Part shown: piece by piece, positions 34,129 to 42,464 of the stretch
How positions within the stretch are numbered: position 1 is the stretch's first letter
Layout of the letters: the number at the start of each line of letters is the position of its first letter
Assembly (NCBI GenBank): GCA_017619755.1
Contig: JAFZRU010000017.1
Location: forward strand, 186,001-250,000
Length of the DNA stretch: 64,000 bases
Reading direction: 5' to 3'
Origin: Prevotella sp.
GTDB taxonomy: Bacteria; Bacteroidota; Bacteroidia; Bacteroidales; Bacteroidaceae
The notes under the pieces: generated by a model
Database searches by the model: none
What the model was told of the DNA's origin: nothing
Seen by the model: only the letters and a program-made list of their open reading frames with translations
Position numbers and translations under genes: made by a program

Positions 34129-35451
34129 ATGGAAAAACCAAAGTTAGTCAGCAAAAAGTATCTTTTCACTTTTGTCTTGGTGACAACCCTTTTCGCCTTG
34201 TGGGGCTTTGCCAATGACATCACCAACCCCATGGTGGCGGCCTTCCAAACATTGATGGAGTTGTCGGCCACCAAGGCTTCCATGGTGCAGTTCGCCTTCT
34301 ATGGAGGTTATGCCACCATGGCCATTCCGGCCGCCCTCTTCATCCGCCGTTACAGTTACAAAAAGGGAGTGATGCTCGGTCTCGCGCTTTATGCCACTGG
34401 GGCGTTCCTCTTCATTCCGGCGGCGGCAAAGGAGAGCTTCACGTTCTTCTGCATGTCGCTATACATCCTCACTTTCGGTTTGGCTTTCTTGGAGACCACC
34501 GCCAATCCCTTCATCCTCTCCTTGGGTGACAAGCGTACATCCACGCAGAGGCTCAACTTGGCGCAGGCCTTCAACCCCATGGGTTCCCTTTGCGGTATGA
34601 GCGTGGCCTCCTTCATCGTGCTGCCACAACTTATCTCCGACAAGCGCGACGCGGCAGGCCAGGTGATTTTCTCAACGCTCTCGGAGGCGGAGAAAGCTTC
34701 CATCCGCGTGCATGACCTGGCTGTCATCCGCAATCCGTATGTCGCCATCGGATGTGTCGTACTGATCATGTTGATTATCTTCGCCATCTCCAAGATGCCG
34801 AAAACGGAAAGTGAAGAGCGAAAGGCCATCGGAGAGACGCACACTGCGGGAGAGACACTGAGCAACCTCTGGCACAACGTGGTTTATAGAGAGGGCGTCC
34901 TCACACAGATGTTCTATGTGGCTGCACAAATCATGGTGTGGACATTCATCATACAGTATGCCGACAACTTGGGCATCAACAAGGCTACGGCACAGCGATA
35001 CAACATTGTTGCCATGGTGATGTTCCTCTGCAGCCGCTTTATCGCCACTTTCCTTATGAAGTTTGTCAACACTCGCGTGTTGCTCTCATGCTTTGCCATC
35101 GGGGCTGCACTGTGCACCGCCGGGGCCATCCTCATCGTGGGTATGCCGGGACTTTATTGCCTTGTGGGCATCAGTTTCTTTATGTCGCTCATGTTCCCCA
35201 CCATCTATGGCATAGCACTGGAGGATGTGGACAGCCGCGACACGGCACTCGGAGCAGCATTCCTCGTGATGGCCATCGTGGGAGGGGCTATCATGCCACC
35301 GCTACAGGGGATGATTATCGACCAACATGAGGTGTTTGGGCATCCGGCTGTCAATGCTTCCTTCATCCTTCCGCTATTGTGTTTCATCTTCATCATGATC
35401 TATGGCTTCAGGGCTTACCGCCTTGGCAAGGTCGGAAAGGAGGGGGCGTGA
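34129..35451 (+). CDS. FucP-type sugar:H+ symporter (MFS)
   Basis: A 440-aa 12-TM major-facilitator protein of the FHS/FucP group: opening FTFVLVTTLFALWGFANDITNP, the family's first helix with Asn/Asp, and GLAFLETTANPFILSLGD. Likely substrates are L-fucose or related hexoses. Its stop overlaps the GTG start of the mutarotase (GTGA), so the two are coupled. Confidence 0.9.
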   Translation: MEKPKLVSKKYLFTFVLVTTLFALWGFANDITNPMVAAFQTLMELSATKASMVQFAFYGGYATMAIPAALFIRRYSYKKGVMLGLALYATGAFLFIPAAAKESFTFFCMSLYILTFGLAFLETTANPFILSLGDKRTSTQRLNLAQAFNPMGSLCGMSVASFIVLPQLISDKRDAAGQVIFSTLSEAEKASIRVHDLAVIRNPYVAIGCVVLIMLIIFAISKMPKTESEERKAIGETHTAGETLSNLWHNVVYREGVLTQMFYVAAQIMVWTFIIQYADNLGINKATAQRYNIVAMVMFLCSRFIATFLMKFVNTRVLLSCFAIGAALCTAGAILIVGMPGLYCLVGISFFMSLMFPTIYGIALEDVDSRDTALGAAFLVMAIVGGAIMPPLQGMIIDQHEVFGHPAVNASFILPLLCFIFIMIYGFRAYRLGKVGKEGA

Positions 35452-35828
35452 ATAACGGAACACCAACCAAAGAATACGGACAGCCGGTGAAACGCTATGT
35501 CCAGACAATGGACTTGCGTGACGAACCTGCCCTCATCGCACGCTACCGCAAGGCACATAGCCAAGAGGAGGCATGGCCGGAGATACGCGAAGGCATACGG
35601 CAAGTGGGCATCCTCGAAATGGAGGTCTATATCCAAGGCAACCGTCTCGTGATGATTGTGGAAACACCCCTCGACTTCAACTGGGATGAGGCTATGTCAC
35701 GGCTCGCCACCCTCCCGCGCCAAGCAGAGTGGGAGGAGTTCGTGGCGCAGTTCCAACAATGCGACAAGAATGCCACCAGCGACCAGAAATGGCGTATGAT
35801 GGAACGCATCTTCTACCTCTACGAATGA
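35448..35828 (+). CDS. RhaM-type L-rhamnose/L-fucose mutarotase
   Basis: A 126-aa protein of the PF05336 group starting at a GTG that overlaps the permease stop. Motifs: YVQTMDLRDEPALIARYRKAH and ILEMEVYIQGNRLVMIVE, with conserved Tyr/His/Trp positions. It interconverts the anomers of a 6-deoxyhexose. The pairing with a FucP-type permease favours L-fucose or a close analogue. Last gene of the operon before a palindromic intergenic element. Confidence 0.87.
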   Translation: MNNGTPTKEYGQPVKRYVQTMDLRDEPALIARYRKAHSQEEAWPEIREGIRQVGILEMEVYIQGNRLVMIVETPLDFNWDEAMSRLATLPRQAEWEEFVAQFQQCDKNATSDQKWRMMERIFYLYE

Positions 35829-35904
35829 TTATTTTTCGTTGATTCCATAAATGGCCGCCGAACCTTTTCATGGGTTGACAAAAAACTCCGTCCTGTGCGG
35901 TTGA

Positions 35905-36086
35905 AGACGGCCTGAAAGGCCAAAAGCAATCAGGGGAAGAGGGTGAGCCAAATATCGCCCTGCAAGGGCAAAAGCATTATAGATGCCATAATGCTTTTGC
36001 CCTTGCAGGGCGCAATCTACTCCGTTATTTTCCATTTCCCCAGGGCGTTGCCCTGGGCTGGTATCTCGTTGGCCTTTCAGGCCGTC
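35905..36086. repeat. Nested palindromic fold-back element
   Basis: Outer arms GACGGCCTGAAAGGCC (35905-35920) and GGCCTTTCAGGCCGTC (36071-36086) are inverted copies. Inside is a perfect 25-bp inverted repeat (35955-35979 with 35987-36011, 7-nt loop) built around GCCCTGCAAGGGC and AAAAGCATTAT, plus a separate palindrome CCCAGGGC-GTT-GCCCTGGG (36038-36056). The 327-bp gap between the mutarotase and the tRNA holds no credible gene; small ORFs across the element are by-products. Confidence 0.85.
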
Positions 36087-36113
36087 TTTGCACAAAATCC
36101 ATCCGTACAGCAC

Positions 36114-36144
36114 AAAAAACTCCCTGCACCAAGTGTGCAGGGAG
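36114..36144 (-). terminator. Intrinsic terminator of tRNA-Arg
   Basis: A 10-bp stem (36120-36129 with 36135-36144: CTCCCTGCAC / GTGCAGGGAG) followed on the minus strand by a T6 run (36119-36114), 12 bp past the tRNA 3' end. Confidence 0.8.
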
Positions 36145-36155
36145 CATTTTGCTTG

Positions 36156-36229
36156 TGATTCCGTTGGGGCTCGAACCCAAGACCTACTGCTTAGAAGGCA
36201 GTTGCTCTATCCAGCTGAGCTACGGAACC
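36156..36229 (-). tRNA. tRNA-Arg (anticodon TCT)
   Basis: 74 nt fold as a cloverleaf: acceptor GGTTCCG / CGGAATC (one G-T pair), D arm with GCTC...GAGC, anticodon stem ACTGC / GCAGT with loop CTTCTAA (anticodon TCT), T arm TTGGG-TTCGAGC-CCCAA, discriminator A. CCA is not encoded. Confidence 0.95.
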
Positions 36230-36318
36230 ATCAAAAGCGGCTGCAAAATTACTGCTTTTTGTGGTGATTTCCAAATTATTTGTTTATTTTTTGTTCAAAT
36301 CGCCAAATTCTCGCCGCC

Positions 36319-37977
36319 TTACTTGTATTTTTCGATTAGCGTTGTCGCTTGCTCGCTTCCGAGTTCCTTGGCTTTCTCGAAGGCCGCGAGTCCCTCCTTT
36401 TTCTTTCCCGTCTGGATGAGTGCAAGTCCCTTGATCAAGTATGCCTCATCGTAATTGGGATCCAGGTTGATGGCTTTTTGTGCTGTTTCGATGGCCTCCT
36501 CCTTCATGTTCACCCTGAGTTGCAGCGAGGCCTTTTCCGCCAAGTACAGCGGCTCTTGAGGAGCCATGGTTACAGCCTTGTCAATGTCCTGCAGTGCTTG
36601 TTGGAAGAGTTTTCCCTTCATCTCGCACTGCTCCCGTTGGTAGTAGAAGTCGGCTCCTATGCGTCCTGTCATCAGTGAGTCATATTGGTTGTAGTCAAAC
36701 ACAGCCTTTCGATATTCCCCCTTGTCTTCCAGGGCGGCTGCGCGGTAAAGGAAATAGGGTGCCGCATCGAGGGGGTAGGGCTTGTTGAAAAGGCTGATGG
36801 CGCTGTCGAGCAACGCGATGGTCTCCTCTTGTGGTGCTTGGAGTTGCGTTTTGCATTGTGCTGCTTCGTAGAACAATTCCGGGTTGCGCAGGTTGGTGCG
36901 TGTGAGTTCGAGGAAGATGTCGCAGGCCTGTTGGTAGTCTTTTTTCGAGTATCTCACTTGAGCCTCAAGGTGTCGGTAAAGTGGTTGGGGACTGATGGCG
37001 TAGGCCTGCTGTGCCTCGTCAATGGCCTTGTCAAGGTTCCATGCCGGGAAAGACTCGTCGAATTTGTATAGTTCTTTCTGATAGATGACACGGGCGTAGT
37101 CAAAATGCGCCACGTCTTTCTCGTCGGCCATTTTGATGGCTTTCTCCATGTCGTCCTGTGCCGACTGGAAATAGCTGTTGCTCGCCGCTCTTTGTGCCCG
37201 AGCGTAGTATCCATCGGTGAGGTTGGGGAATTTTTCGATGAACATTCCAGCGGTCTTTTCGAAGCGCTCTGGGCTGCCTTGCTGTGCGAGCATGAGTGCC
37301 AGTTGTGCCTGCTCCTTGTCGTTGGGGAGAGCGGTGGGGATGTTGGTTCGACGTAGCACCGGTTCGTTGGCACTGAGGCCTGTCACTACGAAGTCTTTGA
37401 TATAATTGGCATCGGTGGAGTGGTAGTCGGTGGTGTACTGCGACTGCTGCATAAAGCCGATGACCTGTCCGTTGGCGTTGGCGAAGGGGCATCCCACGGC
37501 ATTTTCCGGAGCCGACATCTTGATGATGTAGTAGGCGTATTTGTCCATGAAGGTCTCCACCTTGTCGATGGTGGTTTCCTTAAATTCCGGTTTTTTCACG
37601 GAATAGCCCACGAGATAGACGGAGCTTCCTGCGGCTGTCGGTGTGGTGGCTAAGGGAGCCGGTGTGGTTTTCCCTTTCACCTTGAATTTCGCCACGTCAT
37701 AAATCTCATTGGCTCCAAGGATGCACTCCACGTCGAGACTTTTGCCGGTAGCGTCCATCACCACGGCTTTGCTGGCACCGTCAAAGGGCGTCCAGTCGCT
37801 GATGGCTGTTCCGTCGGCGTCGATGAACACGCCGTGGCTGGAGGCGAGCAGGGAGCCGTCGGCCTTGAAGGTGGTGAGGGTGAACACGGCTTTCGCCACG
37901 TTTTTCACCGCTACGGGTTGGGCCGCCACGCCAAGGGTGGTAGCCATTACTAAAAATATCGTTGCTATTCTTTTCAT
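36319..37977 (-). CDS. Secreted trypsin-like pseudoprotease fused to TPRs
   Basis: The ATG at 37977 gives 552 aa with a signal peptide (GVAAQ). Residues about 25-200 resemble the chymotrypsin fold of HtrA (SSHGVFIDADGTAIS ... EIYDVAKFKV ... CPFANANGQVIGF). Where HtrA has the catalytic His this protein has Thr63 (ISDWTPFDGA), and where it has GNSGGP it reads NAVGCP, so the nucleophile Ser is Val161; only Asp94 remains. From about 230 there are tandem TPRs to the C-terminus. It is probably a non-catalytic envelope scaffold. It is 7 bp after recN, in the porD-recN operon. Confidence 0.75.
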   Translation of the reverse strand: MKRIATIFLVMATTLGVAAQPVAVKNVAKAVFTLTTFKADGSLLASSHGVFIDADGTAISDWTPFDGASKAVVMDATGKSLDVECILGANEIYDVAKFKVKGKTTPAPLATTPTAAGSSVYLVGYSVKKPEFKETTIDKVETFMDKYAYYIIKMSAPENAVGCPFANANGQVIGFMQQSQYTTDYHSTDANYIKDFVVTGLSANEPVLRRTNIPTALPNDKEQAQLALMLAQQGSPERFEKTAGMFIEKFPNLTDGYYARAQRAASNSYFQSAQDDMEKAIKMADEKDVAHFDYARVIYQKELYKFDESFPAWNLDKAIDEAQQAYAISPQPLYRHLEAQVRYSKKDYQQACDIFLELTRTNLRNPELFYEAAQCKTQLQAPQEETIALLDSAISLFNKPYPLDAAPYFLYRAAALEDKGEYRKAVFDYNQYDSLMTGRIGADFYYQREQCEMKGKLFQQALQDIDKAVTMAPQEPLYLAEKASLQLRVNMKEEAIETAQKAINLDPNYDEAYLIKGLALIQTGKKKEGLAAFEKAKELGSEQATTLIEKYK

Positions 37978-37984
37978 ATCGTTG

Positions 37985-39652
37985 TCATTCGTTGGTTGTT
38001 TTTCCCAGCAGTTCCTCCGCATTGCGGATGGCTGCCTGACTAATGTCGCTGCCGCTCACCATCTGTGCTATCTCCCTTACGCGCTCGTCGTGGTTGAGCA
38101 ACCTCATGTGGCTGGTGGTGCCTTCGTCGCCCTCCTCTTTGTACACCTTGTAGTGTCGTGCGCCTTTGGCTGCGATTTGTGGCAGGTGGGTGATGCTGAT
38201 TACTTGCCGGTCGTTGTCGCCCATCTCCTGCATGATGTGTGCCATCATCTCCGCCACCTTGCCGCTCACGCCGGTGTCTATCTCGTCGAAGATGATGGTG
38301 GGGAGTTTCACTGCTCCGCTGATCATCGCTTTGAGCGAGAGCATCACGCGGGCTATCTCGCCTCCCGAGGCCACCTGTGCCACGGGTTGCAGCGGCGTGC
38401 TGCTGTTGGCGGTGAAGAGGAATGCTACCTTGTCGTGGCCGTCATTGGCAAGAGGCTTTTCTTGTAGGAGTACCTCGAAACGTACTTTGGGGATGCCTAA
38501 AGGCACTAAGCGCTGGCGCATCTCTGCTTCAACCTTTCGTGCAGCGTTGGTGCGTATGTTGGTGAGTTTTGTCGCTTTCTGCTCGCAGTCGTCGAGCAGT
38601 GTGGCGAGCCGTGTCTCCATCTGCTGCAACTCCTCGTCGCCCCCGTCGATTTGGCCCAGTTGTCGCTCGATGTCCTTTTGCAGGCTGAGCAGTTGTGCCA
38701 CATTTTCCACGTGGTATTTACGCTCCAGGCTGTAGAGGGTGTCGAGTCGTGCATCGACAGCTTCCAAGCGTGCTGGGTCAAACTCCACGTCCTCCGACCT
38801 CGACGCCACTTCGTCGGCGATGTCTTTTAGTTCGATGAAGCAACTTTCCAGACGCTCGGCAGCCCCGGCGATGTCGCGGAAGACATCTTTCACCCCCTCG
38901 ATGCTATGGCTCGCGCTCTTCAATCGTTCCACAGCTCCGCCGTCGCCGGAGAGGAGGTTGTCGGCCTCGTAGAGTGCGCTCTTGATGTCCTCGGCGTGTG
39001 AGAGCATCTCCTGCTCGCTCTCCAACTCCTCCTGCTCGCCATCCACGAGACGGGCGGTTTCCAACTCGTTGAGTTGGAAGCGAAGGAAGTCTTCGCTTTC
39101 ACGGCTCCTTCTCAACTGCTCGCGCTTTGCCTCTATCTCCTTGGTCAGGGTCTTGTATTCTTGATAGGAGGTTTGGTAGGAGGAAAGTTCCTGGGCGTCG
39201 TTAGAGATGATGTCGAGCACGTTGAGCTGGAAGTCCTCCTTGTTGAGCAGCAGGTTTTGGTGCTGGCTGTGTATGTCCACGAGCATCCCGCCTAACTCGC
39301 GAAGGGTGGTGAGCGGGACGGGGGTGTCGTTGACGAAGGCGCGGCTTTTCCCGGCGGTGGTCACCTCTCGCCGGAGGATGCAGTCTCCGCCGTCGTAGTC
39401 GAGGTCGTTCTCCTCAAAGAATTTCTGCATGTCGTATTTCCGCAGGTCGAAATGTGCCTCCACCACGCATCGGTCGCGTCCTGCCTTGATGGCTTTGGTG
39501 TCGGCGCGTTGCCCCAAGAGCAGCCCTAAGGCGCCGAGGATGATGCTTTTCCCCGCGCCAGTCTCGCCGGTGATGACGGAGAAGCCGCCCTCGAAGGGGA
39601 TGTCGAGCTGGTCGATTAGCGTGAAATTCTTGATGAATAGTCGTTGCAGCAT
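37985..39652 (-). CDS. recN: DNA repair protein RecN
   Basis: The ATG at 39652 gives 555 aa, the normal RecN length. SMC-like ATPase: Walker A GETGAGKSIILGALG at the N-terminus, a long coiled-coil middle (about 155-370), then the ABC signature region QVASGGEIARVMLSLKA and Walker B PTIIFDEIDTGVSG. RecN helps hold and repair double-strand breaks. It lies 7 bp after the porD-like gene, an arrangement seen in other Bacteroidetes. Confidence 0.96.
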   Translation of the reverse strand: MLQRLFIKNFTLIDQLDIPFEGGFSVITGETGAGKSIILGALGLLLGQRADTKAIKAGRDRCVVEAHFDLRKYDMQKFFEENDLDYDGGDCILRREVTTAGKSRAFVNDTPVPLTTLRELGGMLVDIHSQHQNLLLNKEDFQLNVLDIISNDAQELSSYQTSYQEYKTLTKEIEAKREQLRRSRESEDFLRFQLNELETARLVDGEQEELESEQEMLSHAEDIKSALYEADNLLSGDGGAVERLKSASHSIEGVKDVFRDIAGAAERLESCFIELKDIADEVASRSEDVEFDPARLEAVDARLDTLYSLERKYHVENVAQLLSLQKDIERQLGQIDGGDEELQQMETRLATLLDDCEQKATKLTNIRTNAARKVEAEMRQRLVPLGIPKVRFEVLLQEKPLANDGHDKVAFLFTANSSTPLQPVAQVASGGEIARVMLSLKAMISGAVKLPTIIFDEIDTGVSGKVAEMMAHIMQEMGDNDRQVISITHLPQIAAKGARHYKVYKEEGDEGTTSHMRLLNHDERVREIAQMVSGSDISQAAIRNAEELLGKTTNE

Positions 39653-39659
39653 GGTTGAA

Positions 39660-40562
39660 TTATTGCTTGATTTTTTCCCATGAGTTGTTCTGCGAGGCGT
39701 TGATGCTGAAAAGGATTTCATACACCTTGTCCTTCTCGTTCTGTGTGCCTTTGCCCTTGTAGATGTTGGCCAGCTCGTCTTTTTTGTAGTCGGTCCATAT
39801 CTGTGGGAGCATGCTCAGAGGTTTGTTTTCGTGAGCTTTTTTCAGACATTCCTCCAAGGCGGTGGTCACGTTGGTGCGCCCGCGCTCCACGTTGGTGGCC
39901 ATCTCGTCAAGCCCTTTGCGGTAATAGTCGTATTGTAATTGCCTGAAGGGTTGCATGCCTCCGTCGAGGTAGTCGTTGATGATGGCGAAGCGGTTGCGGT
40001 CGTTGTCGAAGGCTTTCCAACCGGGGAAGTTGAGGTTTTGCGCGTTGTTGGCGAGGTTCATGCAGCGTTGCAGGATGTCCTCGCCGCCCATGGGTGAGAA
40101 ACTGTCAAGGTCGAGGCCGATGATGAGGTAGGCGTAATAGGCGATCAAGGCCACGAGTTGGTTGTCGATGACTTCCTCGTTGAACTCGATTTGGTCGAAC
40201 TGCGCGAACTCGAAGTTGAAGTCGTTGTCCTTGTTGTTGTAGAGCGTCGTGGTGTAGGCAGAGTTCCACACCGGACGGTTGGCCTGGATGAGGGCGTTGC
40301 AGGTGAAAATGTTGGACGAGGCGTCGTATTTCGTCACCGTGATGTTGAAATTACAGCTGATGCGCTCGTTTTTCTGAAACTGGTATTGTGTCCACTGCTT
40401 GTCATTGATGAACTGTTCCAGTGTCTCCTTGAGGTTGTCAAAGACACTGACGTCTGTGCCTTGGATTTGGTTGTGGTTGATGGTCACTTTCGCCTCCAAC
40501 TCCTGGGCGGCGGCGAGCATGGGGACTAATGCTGCGAGTGCTATGAAGAGTAGCTTTTTCAT
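39660..40562 (-). CDS. porD: PorD-like protein (DUF4835), T9SS-associated
   Basis: A 300-aa protein with a signal peptide (AAAQ), then ELEAKVTINHNQIQGTDVSVFDNL, the opening typical of DUF4835, and a C-terminal coiled region. PorD was linked genetically to T9SS in Porphyromonas gingivalis; the mechanism is unknown. It heads an operon with recN and the pseudoprotease-TPR gene. A TAATTTTG box on the minus strand (40605-40598) is a candidate promoter element. Confidence 0.85.
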   Translation of the reverse strand: MKKLLFIALAALVPMLAAAQELEAKVTINHNQIQGTDVSVFDNLKETLEQFINDKQWTQYQFQKNERISCNFNITVTKYDASSNIFTCNALIQANRPVWNSAYTTTLYNNKDNDFNFEFAQFDQIEFNEEVIDNQLVALIAYYAYLIIGLDLDSFSPMGGEDILQRCMNLANNAQNLNFPGWKAFDNDRNRFAIINDYLDGGMQPFRQLQYDYYRKGLDEMATNVERGRTNVTTALEECLKKAHENKPLSMLPQIWTDYKKDELANIYKGKGTQNEKDKVYEILFSINASQNNSWEKIKQ

Positions 40563-40701
40563 GCGCTTGTATGTGTTTGAGGGTGTGATTCGGGGGGCAA
40601 AATTAGGAAAAATAGGTGCAATTACCGCCCATAAAAAGCAAAAAAATCAAAAAATACCATTCTTTGACAAGATAGTATTACAATTATTGATAAAATAAAT
40701 G

Positions 40702-40709
40702 TACTTTTG
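40702..40709 (+). promoter_or_regulatory. -7 box before the 521-aa secreted protein
   Basis: TACTTTTG, 51 bp before the ATG at 40760. The region upstream is very A/T-rich; no good -33 TTTG at the correct distance. Confidence 0.4.
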
Positions 40710-40759
40710 CGGCGAAAACGAGAAAAACGTTGTAATAACTATTAATCAATTAAAAGCTT

Positions 40760-42325
40760 ATGAAGAAAATTTTTACTTTGTTTGCAGTGGCTTGCATGGC
40801 TCTCTCCGTCAGTGCACAGGAGAAGGTGATGTTTGACCCTGCTGGAACGTATGGCAATGGTGCCACTCTGACTTCGGAGAACACCAAGGTGGTGCTGGGC
40901 AACGACCGTACCACTAAGAACTATGACTTGAAACTGGCATCGGTGAAGGCATACTGCGCCGAGTTGCTTGGACAAACCGTCTTGGTGGAGAATGAAGAAG
41001 GTGTGAAGGAGGAGAAGACCCGCGTGGTGTATGTCGTGGGCAACCAAAACCCCAAGGACGGTGAGTTGGATGGCGACAAGAGCGCCGGATCCGGCTACAA
41101 CCCCGAGAAGATGAATTTGCCGCATTCGGGTACCTATTACATGATTACCCCGGCCACCAATGGTCACATCACTGCCTTCATCGTTCTCAATGCTGACAAG
41201 GCTTTCTATGTGGTCAAGAGCAATGGCGAGGCTTTGCCCAAGAGTGCCATTACCATCAAGGCCGACGGTGAGGAACCCACCGTGGTGCCGCAGAACGATG
41301 ACAACACCATCAACGAGAAAACCACTGGAACAGTGGAGTTTGACGTGTTGGCTGGTGAGACCTACTATGTCTTCTGCGCAGGTTCGAAGCTCAGCTTCGG
41401 TGGATATGTCTTTGAGAGCACCGGTGACACTCCCGGTCCTCAGCCCGGTGAGGGTTCCAATGTGGCCACCGACCCCGCACTGCCCATTACGTTCAACTCC
41501 TGGGATGCCAATTTCTTGATCTTGAAGACTGGCGTGAGCGCTGGCGACAAGTTCGTGTTCACGGGTGAGGCTATCGATGTGGCCGATTGGCAGTGGGGTC
41601 CGCAGATTCTCCCGAAGAGCAATGCCGACTGGAGCGACCTGGGTCCGGCGCTTGTTCCGGGTGCTGACGGAAAAGCCACATTCACCTTGACTGAAGAATA
41701 CGCCAAGGTCATCAACGACAATGGTGGCCTGCGCGTGCAAGGCATGGGCGTGATTGTCACCACTGTGAACTACGAACCGGCCGGCGAGCCGCAGCCCGAG
41801 GGCGACAAGGTGAGCATCATCGACAAGTTCACTTACACATGGGGTGCCGAAAAGGGTGAAACTATCACTCAAAACGCCGATGGCAGCATCACGTTCAACT
41901 CTGTAGAATGGGGTGGAGCTGCTGCTTGGTTGGCCGATAACGACACTCCTGCTGACTGGTCTTCCTATACCAAGCTCGTCTTCGTGTATGCCGAACCCAC
42001 CACTGTCAACACACAGGGCTTTGTGCAGACCACCACAGAGAATCTCACATGGTGGGGCAATGCGGGTATCACTTCCCTCGAGTGCCCGTTCGATGGCAAG
42101 GACGTTACCAAGGTCAATCAGGTAGCTCTCCAGGCTTCTGCCCCCGCCACCATTGTCATCAAGGAAATCTACTTGGTGAAGAGTGTTGAAGGCATTGAGG
42201 AGCTTGTCTCCATCAAGAACGTCTTCGACGTCAATGCTCCCGCCTATAACCTCGCCGGCATGCGCGTTGGCAAGGACTACAAGGGCGTTGTAATCCAGAA
42301 CGGTCACAAGTTCATTCAAAAATAA
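40760..42325 (+). CDS. Secreted protein with T9SS-like C-terminal signal, beside mannan PUL
   Basis: A 521-aa protein with a signal peptide (cleaved after LSVSAQ). I see no catalytic motif. Residues about 20-220 and 235-360 look like beta-rich domains divided by a Pro/Gly linker (GDTPGPQPGEG), and about 370-490 resembles a carbohydrate-binding beta-sandwich (NSVEWGGAAAWLADNDTPAD ... YTKLVFVYAEP). The end, PAYNLAGMRVGKDYKGVVI...NGHKFIQK, matches the short T9SS-type motif of Prevotella secreted proteins. It has its own promoter box and terminator, so it is separate from the PUL operon, though a glycan-binding role beside it is reasonable. A 525-codon antisense ORF covers it and is a composition artefact. 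Confidence 0.7.
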   Translation: MKKIFTLFAVACMALSVSAQEKVMFDPAGTYGNGATLTSENTKVVLGNDRTTKNYDLKLASVKAYCAELLGQTVLVENEEGVKEEKTRVVYVVGNQNPKDGELDGDKSAGSGYNPEKMNLPHSGTYYMITPATNGHITAFIVLNADKAFYVVKSNGEALPKSAITIKADGEEPTVVPQNDDNTINEKTTGTVEFDVLAGETYYVFCAGSKLSFGGYVFESTGDTPGPQPGEGSNVATDPALPITFNSWDANFLILKTGVSAGDKFVFTGEAIDVADWQWGPQILPKSNADWSDLGPALVPGADGKATFTLTEEYAKVINDNGGLRVQGMGVIVTTVNYEPAGEPQPEGDKVSIIDKFTYTWGAEKGETITQNADGSITFNSVEWGGAAAWLADNDTPADWSSYTKLVFVYAEPTTVNTQGFVQTTTENLTWWGNAGITSLECPFDGKDVTKVNQVALQASAPATIVIKEIYLVKSVEGIEELVSIKNVFDVNAPAYNLAGMRVGKDYKGVVIQNGHKFIQK

Positions 42326-42343
42326 TCAACAAAACACCAACAG

Positions 42344-42375
42344 GAGGGTGGCCCCAGCGACCACCCTCTTTTCTT
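42344..42375 (+). terminator. Intrinsic terminator before the PUL
   Basis: 8-bp stem (42344-42351 with 42361-42368: GAGGGTGG / CCACCCTC) followed by TTTTCTT. It separates the 521-aa protein gene from susC. Confidence 0.8.
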
Positions 42376-42464
42376 AAATCCTTCATACTACTATTTACAT
42401 AACCTTATTCCACAACACTGTCAGACTTTCAAAAACAATAGGCATCAACCTAAAAACTAATGAT

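Noticed and set aside
35868..36158. Two small ORFs (81 and 71 codons) on opposite strands over the fold-back element
   Set aside because: Both are readings of palindromic DNA; the peptides mirror the repeats and have no upstream signals.
36156..36229. tRNA-Arg as an integration site of a mobile island
   Set aside because: No integrase, no duplicated tRNA 3' end and no change of gene content or composition on either side; the adjacent fold-back DNA is short and codes for nothing.
40742..42319. A 525-codon antisense ORF covering the 521-aa secreted protein
   Set aside because: The plus-strand reading has a signal peptide, a T9SS-like end, a -7 box and a terminator; the antisense one has no recognisable feature and is the same composition artefact.
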